From Elysia chlorotica (lineage: Eukaryota; Mollusca; Gastropoda; Plakobranchidae): a DNA stretch of 64,000 nucleotides. The notes beneath the pieces were generated by a model. The model did no database searches. It was not told the origin of the DNA and saw only the letters and a list, made by a program, of their open reading frames with translations. The translations under genes and the position numbers were made by a program. Location: positions 1-64,000 of the forward strand of contig RQTK01000107.1 in assembly GCA_003991915.1 (NCBI GenBank), read 5' to 3'. Positions 21,540 through 42,365 of the stretch are shown piece by piece (the stretch's first letter is position 1; the number at the start of each line of letters is the position of its first letter).

Positions 21540-22985
21540 CCAGAAACAAGCTGCTTTCTCCAAAAAATGCTCATTAGTCATCACAACCAACTGAGCATGA
21601 TGTTGTGTGCTCTGCATCTAAGAGAAAGCTTGGATACAACATTGAAGAAGAAGAAGCAGCAGAAGAAACCCACAGACTGCCTTCCACAATCACAGACTTG
21701 GAGATGTTGAAACCTCTCATCTGTAATCTTCGGTGCCCGAATCTCAAGTGCCTTCGGCCCTCTCTTTCCCTTGAGAACAATAAAACCAAGAACTCTGGAC
21801 TAGCCATATCGTTAGTGGTGAGATGCACTAATTGCGGTAACGAGGTCGGCTCAAGCATCACTTCTGCAAAATGTGCTGGTACCCAAACTGTTTTCGATGT
21901 CAATAGAAGAGAAGTCGCTGCTGCATCTGCAACCGGAATGGGCTACTCTGGTTTATGCAATTTTTCAGAAATAATGAATATTCCATCTCTCCACCACAGA
22001 ACATTCACAAGTCACACCAGGACAGTTAGTGACAGAACTGAGGTGTTTTCTCGGGAAGTGCTAGAAAAGGCTGTGAAGACGGTGAAAGCAGCTTATCTTG
22101 AACAGACTTCAGATTTGAAGGATATCCACGTCTCATTTGACGGTAGCTGGCACAAGCGGGGCCACACCTCAAAATCAGGTATTGGACTCGTCATCGAAAG
22201 AAAGACTGGGCTCATCATAGACTTTGAAGTTCTAACAAGTTACTGCCCTCTCTGCGCCACCACAGGGAAAAGGTTAGAGCAGGAGAACATTTTAAAATAT
22301 GAACGGTGGTTGGCATCACACAAAGCAGTTTATAGTGCCAACTACAACGGACCAAGTGGGGGCATGGGAAGGGAAGCAGCACTTCGGATCTGAAGCAGAT
22401 TAGTGGCAAAGAATCAGCTTCGCTACATTTCGATGATTAGTGATCGTGACGCCAAAGCAATCACAGAGTTGCACACCCTGGATCCCTACCCTGGGCTGAT
22501 AGTACAGAAACACGAGTGCGTGAACCATGTTGGTAAGCGGTTGTCAACGGCTCTACGCAATCTGGTGGCGGAAAAGTCTAAGGCAAAGCCCAAGATAACG
22601 CTTGGAGGTAGGGGCCATGGAAAGCTCCGACCAGAAATCATCGCTACCCTGCGGCGTTATTATACAATATGTATACGCAGCAATGCAACTGTTCCTGCCA
22701 TGAAAGAGGCGGTTACTGCAATAGTAGCCCATTGCTCCTCCACCGATGTTGACCACTGTTGGGGTTGCAGAGTTTAATTTTGGATCGTCAGCTTCACGTA
22801 GATTTTTGGACGTTCTGAATTTGCGTGGCCAGAAGCGTGACCATTCGCGAACTGTAAAAGCTGAGGCAGCTGTGACAGAAAAGGCCAGGAAATACCGCCA
22901 AATCAGAGCAGAGGCCAAGCAGAGGGAAGAGCAGAGACTCATTGACACATATGGACAGTTTTATGTCTTTGGGGGTGGAGATTAG
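21540..22985 (+). pseudogene. Mutator-like transposase, copy 1
   Basis: The first frame (21,605-22,393) carries a cysteine pair region (VVRCTNCGNEVGSS), then KDIHVSFDGSWHKRGHTS, IGLVIERKTGLIIDFEVL and YCPLC, and ends in NYNGPSGGMGREAA. A stop at about 22,391 is followed in frame by LRYISMISDRDAKAI, HECVNHVGKRL and GHGKLRPEIIATLRRYY. This motif order (SFDGSWHKRGH, ISDRDAK, CVNHVGKRL) is that of the Mutator-like transposase domain common in invertebrate genomes. The block from 22,746 to 22,985 holds a C-terminal segment (GVAEFNFGSSASRRFLDVL), joined after an internal deletion. At least two disruptions make it non-functional. Confidence 0.76.
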
Positions 22986-22991
22986 AGGTAT

Positions 22992-23690
22992 TAACCCTGT
23001 CAAACCGTATTCCCGGTATTCCGCGATTCAGAGATCTATTAAAAAACGAGCATCATGATCTAAAAATAGTGAGCCAATCAGTCTGACTTTTCCTGTCATG
23101 TGTGCACAGATGTCTTCAAAATGGCTGCCTCCATGAGTTGACTGTGATTTCCTCGAGATTTTTTACATTTACCAATTTTTTTTACCATGAAGCGAGCACT
23201 TGAGCAACCAGGGCCGTCGTCAGGGAAACGGCAACAACAAAGGCTGTTTTCCAGACAAGATGTGTTGCAACAAATAGTTGACTCTGAATCAGATGAACGA
23301 GAATTCGATCAGGATTATCCCTTCAGTGACTCTGAATCTAGTGACAGTGATTTCCTCGAGGAGACAGATGATAGATCTAGACCTGAGGATTCTGATAGTG
23401 CAGAACTAGATGGTAGAGGAGATAGACCTAGGCCTAGGCTGGGTGAAGAAAATTTAGACGAGGGATGGACAGAGACCTTTACTGAGCCTAGATCTAGCTT
23501 TACTGTGTTTAGGCAGTTCAGTCAAAGGAATGGAAGTGTAAACATCCCTGAAGAAGTAACTGAAGGGCATCAGTTTCTGAGTTTGTTTACAGATGATGAG
23601 TTTTGGAATAACTTGGTAGCCATGACAAATTTGAGGGCTAGGCAGGCAAATATGGCAAAAAGCCAAAGCTATGGGCCTACCACCAGGTAG
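22992..23690 (+). mobile_element. piggyBac N-terminal fragment with a TTAA terminus
   Basis: The left end reads ggtaTTAACCCTGTCAAACC immediately after the Mutator-like C-terminus, the expected TTAA target with a CCC-starting terminal repeat. An uninterrupted frame at 23,187-23,690 encodes an acidic, serine-rich N-terminus (LQQIVDSESDEREFDQDYPF). TVFRQFSQRNGSVNIPEEV and FLSLFTDDEFWNNLVAMTN follow, the conserved entry to piggyBac transposases. The resemblance stops near 23,660 and Mutator-like sequence resumes, so only the 5' part of the element remains. C-terminal piggyBac pieces at 25.2 and 26.0 kb might derive from the same element. Confidence 0.65.
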
Positions 23691-24147
23691 CCATGAGGGG
23701 AATGTGAGCACTCCTCTGTGCAAGCTCGTGGCAGATCATGTTCGTCCTATCTTCCAACGGATGTCCACAGAAGAACTTTTAGGACGTTGCATCCTGCAGA
23801 CAACGCAAAATGCAAATGAGAGTGCACACTCGGTCATATGGGCTCGCTGCCCTAAGCACAGATTTGTCAACCGCAACCGCTTGTTCATTGCCGTTTCTGT
23901 TGGGGTTGCAGAGTTTAATTTTGGATCGTCAGCTTCACGTAGATTTTTGGACGTTCTGAATTTGCGTGGCCAGAAGCGTGACCATTTGCGAACTGTAAAA
24001 GCTGAGGCAGCTGTGACAGAAAAGGCCAGGAAATGCTGCCAAATCACCAGGAAATGCTGCCAAATCAGAGCAGAGGCCAAGCAAAGGGAAGAGCAGAGAC
24101 TCATTGACACATATGGACAGTTTTATGTCTCTGGGGGTGGAGATTAG
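23671..24147 (+). pseudogene. Mutator-like transposase C-terminal part, copy 2
   Basis: Encodes SHEGNVSTPLCKLVADHVRP, MSTEELLGRCILQTTQNANE and SAHSVIWARCPKHRF, the segment missing by deletion from copy 1. It then repeats the GVAEFNFGSSASRRFLDVL block almost identically. Compared with 22,746-22,985 it contains a small in-frame duplication (KARKCCQITRKCCQIR). Both copies end in gattagaggtattaa. After that copy 1 continues into the piggyBac end and copy 2 into unrelated sequence, so the downstream site of copy 2 resembles an unoccupied target. Confidence 0.7.
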
Positions 24148-24149
24148 AG

Positions 24150-25060
24150 GTATTAACGCCTATCACGTTTTTTGGGTAAATTTTTTTTTTACTAGGGGGT
24201 GGGTTGGAATATGTGGCTGCATTATTTTTGTATTGCTCTTAGATCGTTCTACTATCATTGAAAAGTCTCACAAAATTCTTAAGTTTCATAAGATATATGG
24301 ATTTGTACTTTAAAAATGTATTTTGGTTCACTTTGGGCCATGTTATATCTTTTTTTGCGTTTTTCTCAAAATGGGATTTTCTACAAATCAGTCTGACTCT
24401 GACTATTTTGAGTAAATCTCTAAAAGTTATTGTCAGAATTGACTCATATTTTGAAACAATGTTCTGAAGATGTCTGCCCACCACCTTACAAAGAGCTTTT
24501 ATACCTATCTTTTATAATTTTTTGGTATGGGGACCTTTTATTTACAATTGTTCAAAAATATTGGACATCATAATATAGCAGACTTTGAGGGTGAATATGA
24601 CAAAATCATATGAACTGAATTAAAAAATGTCTTTGTAAGGTGGTAGATAATGTCCATATGAGTTACCATGCTAAATATTATGCCTCTAACTTCCATTGTC
24701 TTTTAGATCTACTCAAAATAAAACTGCATGTAAAACGCTGACTCGGCATTTTGAATGTTGCGCGAAATGAAGGAAAAATAAAAAAATAAAAATTATGTTA
24801 TTTGAAGGTTCAGAGTATCTTATTTTAACTAGACGAACACACTGATATGCTCAAACAAACATAACAAGAAGAAAATGTGAATTTAGTGCAAACCATAGCT
24901 ACCTCTCCTTAATTGTTGTCCTTCAACAACAAAAAAATGCCGCTATTTTACATGTAGCCCGTCACGACAAAATTTCAGATGTTTTTTTCTCAGTTGAGTG
25001 GCAGCCCTGGTCACAGGAACATGCCGTAAAAATAGAATCTGAATGCCTCCAACCTTTTTG
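24150..25060. other. AT-rich spacer, nothing recognised
   Basis: Only short frames without family resemblance. It may contain terminal sequence of the Mutator-like or piggyBac-like elements. Confidence 0.35.
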
Positions 25061-25062
25061 CG

Positions 25063-25250
25063 TGAGTTTGTTTGTGTTAACGGCATGTCAGCACGGTAAT
25101 GGCTTTGTCGAGCGACCTTTTTGAGTGAGTGAGTTTGTTTTTACGGCATGCCAGCACGGTAATGGCTTTGTTGAGCGACCTTTTTGAGTGAGTTTGTTTG
25201 TTTTTACGGCATGTGAGCACGGTAATGGCTATGTTGAGCGACCTTTTTGA
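25063..25250. repeat. 63-bp minisatellite array, first block
   Basis: About three copies of a ~63-bp unit containing cagcacggtaatggctttgt and acctttttgagtgagtgagt, one copy shortened by a few bases. The last copy runs without a break into piggyBac-like coding sequence at about 25,240. The unit is open on the minus strand, but this has no support as a gene. Confidence 0.8.
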
Positions 25251-25497
25251 AGACAGGCAGCGCCCTGGCAATCTTGACTACAGATGCAAAGGTCGGCTTA
25301 TTGCAACCCGCTGGATGGACAAGCGTGAGGCCATAACCCTTTCTAGCTGCCACATTCCACATCTCCGTGAGACAATTGGTCGATACGAAGCAAATGAAAA
25401 ACTGGTTTGTGTCGTCGAGTATATGTCTGGTGTAGATCACTTGGATCAACTGATCTATTTTTTTCCAATGCGGCAAAAAAACGTTTTCATTTGCTGA
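25198..25497 (+). pseudogene. piggyBac transposase C-terminal fragment 1
   Basis: The frame includes RQRPGNLDYRCKGRLIATRW, then MDKREAITLSS, and VCVVEYMSGVDHLDQLIYFF. The last corresponds to the G-VD-SDQ(L) block of piggyBac transposases, in which this Asp is part of the active site; here it reads SGVDHLDQL. The N-terminal part and the other catalytic residues are absent. A second, slightly diverged copy is at 25,965-26,255. Each copy is preceded by a 63-bp minisatellite whose unit grades into the coding start. Confidence 0.62.
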
Positions 25498-25512
25498 CCC
25501 TGGTCAGCATAC

Positions 25513-25605
25513 TGTGTGTTCAGGGTCTGTGTTCATTGTGAACGTTTGTCAGTGTTGCTCGTTCTGGAAGTTTCTAATGTGACACTTTAAATTGAGATCA
25601 TATTT
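25513..25605 (+). repeat. fragment of the DIRS-like element 3' region
   Basis: The stretch gtgtgttcagggtctgtgtt through aattgagatcatattttga matches the region near 15,175-15,260 and, more closely, 17,985-18,070 of the two DIRS-like copies. It sits between the two piggyBac/minisatellite blocks. Confidence 0.75.
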
Positions 25606-25607
25606 TG

Positions 25608-26030
25608 ATCAGCACGGTAATGGCTTTGTCGAGTGACCTTTTTGAGTGAGTGAGTTTGTTTTCACGGCATGTCAGCACGGTAATGGCTTTGTCGAGCGAC
25701 CTTTTTGAGTGAGTGAGTTTGTTTTTACGGCATGTCAGCACGGTAATGGCTTTGTCGAGTAACCTTTTTGAGTGAGTGAGTTTGTTTTTACGGCATGTCA
25801 GCACGGTAATGGCTTTGTCGAGTAACCTTTTTGAGTGAGTGAGTTTGTTTTTACGGCATGTCAGCACGGTAATGGCTTTGTTGAGTGACCTTTTTGAGTG
25901 AGTGAGTTTGTTTTTACGGCATGTCAGCACGGTAATGGCTTTGTCGAGTGACCTTTTTGAGTGAGTGAGTTTGTTTTTACGGCATGTCAGCACGGTAATG
26001 GCTTTGTTGAGCGACCTTTTTGAAGAGAGG
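25608..26030. repeat. 63-bp minisatellite array, second block
   Basis: About seven head-to-tail copies of the same 63-bp unit as at 25,063, differing by single bases (for example gtcgagcgacc against gtcgagtaacc). The period is a multiple of three, which explains a 169-codon minus-strand frame of 21-residue repeats (KAITVLTCRKNKLTHSKRSL). The last unit joins piggyBac-like coding sequence. Confidence 0.85.
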
Positions 26031-26255
26031 CAGCGCCCTGGTAATCTTGAATACAGATGCAAAGGTTGGCTTATTGCAAGCCGCTGGATGGACAAGCGTG
26101 AGGTCATAAGCCTTCCACATCTCCGTGAGACAACTGGTCAATACGAAGCAAATGAAAAACTGGTTTGTGTCGTCGAGCATATGTCTGGTGTAGACCACTT
26201 GGATCAACTGATCTATTTATTTCCAATGCGGCAAAAAAACTTGTTCATTTGCTGA
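25965..26255 (+). pseudogene. piggyBac transposase C-terminal fragment 2
   Basis: A second copy of the fragment at 25,198, with RQRPGNLEYRCKGWLIASRW and VCVVEHMSGVDHLDQLIYLF and a short deletion after MDKREVIS. Both copies end at QKN-(L/V)FIC and the same downstream sequence (tgaccctggtcagcatac). The pair therefore arose by duplication of a segment that included the minisatellite. Confidence 0.62.
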
Positions 26256-26463
26256 CCCTGGTCAGCATACAAACTGATCCTGCTCAATGTACAAAGCTTT
26301 TTCACCTATAGAATTTTTTTTTTGGGGGGGGGGGGGAAATACCCCAAACTAGTGGACACTCAAGAGATATGCCTTAAATCACGCAATGTGAACTGATCAA
26401 TCAAACAAGCCTGGAATCCGTAAGTCCGACGACTGAAACCGACACATGGGGCTCTGGCACCTC
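26256..26463. other. intergenic sequence 3' of NSUN6
   Basis: Contains a mixed T/G homopolymer run at 26,316-26,336. A TTTATT at about 26,214, within the piggyBac remnant, would read AATAAA for the minus-strand gene but is unproven as its polyadenylation signal. Confidence 0.35.
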
Positions 26464-37499
<11,036 letters not shown>

Positions 37500-37669
37500 T
37501 TTCACAAATTAGAATCTAGATCTAGATCTACATACGGCGCTATAAAGTTGCTTTCCAAAATTTCACAAGCTCCAAATCTGATAGTAGCAATTATACTCAA
37601 TTAAAATGCTTCGCTGTGCTATAGAGTTTAGATTTAGATCTAGATCTAGATCTAGAATAGAGCTTCTAG

Positions 37670-38200
37670 AAGTGAAAGTGGTTCATAATCATGCTTCTCG
37701 TTTTGGCTTTACGGAAGTTGACGAGTTCACTTCACGACGTTCAGTAAGTTCACGTTTTGGCCAAGTTCGCCGACGCGACGACGAGGTCCACTTTTTTAAG
37801 ACACTGGGCTTTTTTTTTTTTTTTTGTGAATCTGTTTAATATTAGTGAATATTCTGCTAAATTCACAGGCAGTTTGATCCTAAGTACTTATGAACTTGTC
37901 TTTTGAACATAACATATATCAAGAATAATATTATAAATTGAATTTGAGGCGGGGGCTCTCCTCCCTCTCAATCTTTCCTGAAAGTCCTCATGAATGATAA
38001 TCGTAGACATGCTAGGTACAAAAAGCAGAATACAGAATACAGAATATAGAAACGTTTATTCATTCCTCAAGGGGAAATTAAAATACATTCTCTTCATACA
38101 ACAAACGAAATTAAAAAGTTTACAACGATGTGAAAATAAAATTGTAGAATTTCGACATTTATACATACTATATAAATCATAATTCATAATATCACAATAT
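37670..38200. other. probable NSUN6 upstream region, no element assigned
   Basis: The block at 37,720-37,790 is locally richer in CG (gttcgccgacgcgacgacga), which could mark a promoter for the minus-strand gene. No core promoter motif was identified. A T run lies at 37,810-37,825. Confidence 0.3.
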
Positions 38201-38419
38201 CAAATCTCGAGTTAGTGAATGAATGTATATAGGGAAAATCACATCTTGTGCAAACCTTATAAATTATATATAAAAAATAATGCACGTGCAAACAAATGAG
38301 TAAATATAAACATAGATAAATGTACTGTTAAATAGAAGTATTATAGTCAATTATAGTTAAGAAGTTAAGTATTACGTTAACATAGCTTCTATGTTGTAAA
38401 TAATCATTTTCTAATAATA

Positions 38420-39650
38420 TGTTAATTTTTTAAATATATAGATCGAGGCAAAAGGGAATTTCTGCCTCTGTTGGTTCTGGTACTCGGCATCCTAAATCTT
38501 CTACTCTGTATAAGTCTACTGTCGAATTCGCCATGAAGAGGGTGTGTCTTGTCAAGTATATGTTTCGTCTTGTTCTCAGTGCGTTGTTTACAAAGTGTGT
38601 CAACATCGTCTTGTTGCCTCCCAACCACCCCACCTGATATATTAATAATTTTGTCTAATTTGTCTTTGTCCTTTTTGGTCAAATTTCCACCCCAACATGA
38701 GATGCCAAAGGTCAAAACACTGGTAAGAATGGATGTGTAAAATGTTTGTAACAACTGTTCATGGACATTAATGAAACATTTTAAGTTTTCTTGGGTAGTA
38801 CATGCGTGGTCTAAGTGTTTTTAAAATGAAATTATCTGTGTTTTCATTCCAATTAAGTTTACTATCAAGAACTAGACCAAGGTATTTAAATGAATCTACG
38901 CGCTCTACTGTTATATATATATATATACATTATTTAACCAAGCTCGGAGTTTTCCTGAAATTTATGAAAATTTCTTTAGTCTTATCGACATTCAAAATTA
39001 GACAATAATTATTGCGCTCACACCATTCAACAAAAGTGTTCGCCTCTTCCACAAAAGCATTGTTATTGTCGTCAGTAATTAATCCAGTCAGTATAGTGTC
39101 GTCGGCGTATTTATCAGTGATGCAGTTGGTGTGTGTCGGCCTACAGTCTGATGTGTAAATAGAGAAAAGAAAAGGTGAAAGCACTGTGCCTTGTGGTGCT
39201 CCTGTGTCCGTCATAACAATGTCTGAGATAGTGGAAGGGCTAAGTCGTACTAGCTGAGGTCGAGAGGTCAGGTAGTCGAGTGTCCAAAGAATAGTAGATG
39301 GGAAAATGTTGTAGGAAATTAGTTTGTCACAAAGTAAATGAGGTTGTATTGTGTTGAAAGCACTGGAAAAATCGTAGAACATATGGCGAACATGTTTTTT
39401 TTTCCAAATGAGAGTAAATATTGTTAAACACATGTAAACTGACGTCGTCTACGCCTCCCTTAGGTCTGTAGGCAAACTGGAAAGCGTCCATGACTAAGTG
39501 AGACGAAACGCACCTTTGGAAAACTTTCATAACACATGATGTCAACGCCACAGGGCGTATATCATTCATACATTTAATATTTGCTTTTTTTTTTTTTAAG
39601 GAACAGGAACTATGTGCGATGTTTTCCACGCCCGTGGAATCTGAAAGTTT
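38420..39650 (-). pseudogene. Rex1/CR1-like LINE reverse transcriptase, 5'-truncated
   Basis: Reading leftward on the minus strand, the frame at 39,327-39,629 gives CMNDIRPVALTSCVMKVFQR and FQFAYRPKGGVDDVSLHVFN. After a shift near 39,390, 38,930-39,433 gives FYDFSSAFNTIQPHLLCDKL, TGAPQGTVLSPFLFSIYTSD and the active-site KYADDTILTG. The region 38,755-38,930 gives VDSFKYLGLVLDSKLNW. The end, 38,422-38,754, gives LQTFYTSILTSVLTFGISCW with the THPLHGEF motif. This is a reverse transcriptase lacking the endonuclease, with one or two frame breaks (one near an A/T run at 39,390). The order and motifs fit Rex1-type members of the CR1 clade. Confidence 0.82.
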
Positions 39651-39739
39651 GTTAGTGATAAATTAAAAATATAACTCCTGGGTGCTAAAAGTCTTTGACA
39701 AGAAATTTAAAATTGAATGGGGTGGCTTGTTGTGAACTT

Positions 39740-39845
39740 GGGGGCGTCACATTGCTCATGGGATAGAGCGCTGAACCGAGCAGAAGAGTTAATTCCACTC
39801 TCTAGGTTCAAATTTCAACTGGAGACCTTTGCGGTGTTTTTGCGG
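39740..39845 (+). repeat. tRNA-like SINE head
   Basis: gctcatgggatagagcgctg (A-box-like) and ctctaggttcaaatttcaac (B-box-like) at the proper spacing, without a recognisable body. Diverged. Confidence 0.35.
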
Positions 39846-40149
39846 TGTATAAAAGTGATGATAATTTTTTAACGTGCATTTGGGAAACCTTGAGGACCTG
39901 TAAATAATGAAAATCAATCTGTGCACTGAACACGAACAACGGGCTGAAATAATATGACAAGTGGAATCCGCAAAAATCATTTGAAGTGGTTATTTTTTTT
40001 TTGGGAGGGGTATTGTATGATCTAGCTGTACATGCGAGGCATGATGTGCAAAGTAGTATTAATCTTTTTTTATTTGCACGACCCCAAATATGCATTGGGC
40101 ATCATGCATCTACGGTGTCCTCTTCTCTCTCTTTCACCTCATCCTAAGC

Positions 40150-40233
40150 CATAATACACACACACACACACACGCACACACACACACGCGCGCGCACAAC
40201 TAGTTAAAAAGGCTTACACATATACAAATATTT

Positions 40234-40285
<52 letters not shown>

Positions 40286-40330
40286 GCCCCAAACACCCCC
40301 CCCCCCCCAAAAAAAAAAATAAAAAAAAAA
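40150..40330. repeat. compound microsatellites: (CA)n, (CT)n, poly-C, poly-A
   Basis: (CA)n at 40,153-40,196, (CT)n at 40,234-40,280, a C run near 40,297-40,308, then A runs to 40,330. Confidence 0.9.
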
Positions 40331-40334
40331 TAAT

Positions 40335-41580
40335 GCAATTTATCGGGAAAAGGTACCAGTATTTTAAATTGGCGTTAAACAATTTGACTTGTACTTATAA
40401 TGACCTCATTTATCTTCCTGACTTCCTTTCCAGTGCTGTATCAGCAGAAAACTCATTCTCTGTGTTTTTGTCTCCTACTCACCCCCTCTTTCTTATCACT
40501 CTCACGATTCTTTTCTTTCAGTATATTTTTTCAAAATTCCAAAACATCTTAGCTTAAAAATATGACTTAAATGATTTGCTATGGTTATCATAGCCCCAAA
40601 TACGACAAACATTACCCATTGAGTGCTCTTAATAGTTTCCCTCACACAAAAAAAGAGATACCCGACACTCCATAACTTTCTGGTCTACTGTACTGTTGAG
40701 GTATTTTGTTTGGAAGGTGTTTTGAAATGTTGGTCTTTGGTACCCTTTTCTTGTTATTCACCTGGAAAAAATACATATGCATCGCATTTCTACTTAAAAT
40801 CTGAGTTGTAAATCTAGAATATTTAAGAATTTGGAAAGACAGTAAAAGCAAAAATCATAAGGAAAACAGATAGAGGTACAGCAATATTCATTTCTTTTAT
40901 GCGCCCACCGAGCACAGTGCTTTGTAGCGTGGGCAACCATGCCCCTCCATGTTATACACCCTGATCTTCATCTGCTTTCAAGACTCCAGTTACGTTATCT
41001 ACGAATGAGCCATTTTGGTGGTCCGTCCTTTATCTGTTCTCGAAGTTTTCACTGGTTGCCCTTCCATTCAATCATTTCAATGTATTAAGATTTTCCTTTT
41101 TTTAAATTTTTTTTTTTACTATTCACTACATGTCCAAACAAAATCGTCTGACGTCTATGCATTCTATTTGTGAGTTATCCTGTTTATGTCCTTTTATGTT
41201 GTTTCGTTAGACCTCTCTGTTGCCCTTGAGATTTTGAGCTTTTTCCGAAGAACATTAATTTCAGCTGCCTCCAGTTTATTTTGTACTGTTTCGAGTTTGT
41301 CAAAAACTCACAGCTATTTTGTGGGTTCAATACAGCACTGGGGGACTCTTCCTCAGTCTATATGGAGATGTATTTGCTTTCATTTTCCGAAAACTCATTT
41401 TTGTGCAATTCTTGATGAGATTTCCGTGTCCTCCTTCAATCTCTTGAAATTATTTGTAACGCTGTTTGTAACTTTTTGTGTTCACTTCCGTTGACAAAAT
41501 CTATCAGCATATTTCACACACCATAGAATTCTAGTGTCACTGCCTTTCTGAAAGATCTTTGGTGTTAAAGAATACATTTT
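40335..41580. other. no gene recognised between the LINE and MANF
   Basis: Short frames only. A minus-strand reading of 40,895-41,080 weakly resembles the tail of a LINE protein, too diverged to call. Confidence 0.35.
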
Positions 41581-41622
41581 TTACATGGTCGTCATTTCCG
41601 GTTCAAGCCTAAACAAAGCAAG

Positions 41623-41641
41623 CCAATCAGCTGTCGCCAAC
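41623..41641 (+). promoter_or_regulatory. ERSE-like CCAAT-N9-CCA element upstream of MANF
   Basis: CCAAT is followed after exactly nine bases by CCAAC. The ER stress response element consensus is CCAAT-N9-CCACG, so the CCAAT half, the spacing and the first three bases of the second half match and the last two do not. It lies about 740 bp before the MANF start codon. A possible 5' UTR donor (TTGTGAGT) follows at about 41,653 and an acceptor (TTTTTCAG) precedes 42,353. MANF genes in other animals are induced by ER stress; regulation here is inferred. Confidence 0.35.
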
Positions 41642-42365
41642 TGTACCGGCTTGTGAGTATACACGAATTTATACACTTGTAAAACGTGTTCTTTACTCCC
41701 ACAAGGATTTCCAAACGCGTACAAATAATTTATTGTTAACCAAAGATTGTGTGATATCAATCAAAGCATAAACCATCTAAATTCCGTATCATACAACCTA
41801 GAAATATATTTTGTAAGTTGGTGAATAGATGTAGTTCTAGATCTTGAGATAAACCTAGGGAATAATAACCTAAGTAAATCTAGAAAATCTAGATTTTAGA
41901 GCAAGATCTAGATCTAGATCTAATGTTTTGTCGATATAAAACTAGATCTAGGTTTTAAAACGACAATATTGTTCAAAATGACTAGATCTAGCCTAATCGA
42001 GACATGTCTCAATCTTCTTGGAAAGTCACCTTCGAATTAGACTAACCAAAGCAATGAACACTGTCAATGAATACACCACCAATGTACCAAAAAGAATGAT
42101 GTTGTATGAATTAATTTGATTTTATTTCAAATCCAGACTAGACTTTAGAGATATCCATGAGTCTTGGAGTAGACTTAAATCTAGATTTTTATCTAAACCC
42201 AACTGTGAATCTAAAAAGCAGCTAGGTTCTAGGAGAAGATGTAACTTAAATTTGTTCTCTTTACTCTTAAATTGTTTGTCTTCAAAACCCTGTTTGTTCA
42301 ATAAATGTCTGTCTTGCCTCTAGTTCAAATCTTTACTGTTTCTGTTTTTCAGACTTTTAAACAGG

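Noticed and set aside
25598-26107. A 169-codon minus-strand frame of 21-residue repeats
   Set aside because: The 63-bp minisatellite period keeps the frame open by chance; no start context, conserved domain or non-repeat coding sequence supports it.
37606-37839. Plus-strand frame with RFRSRSRSR resembling an RS-domain protein
   Set aside because: The arginine/serine run is the AGATCT hexamer tract translated; the rest shows no conserved domain.
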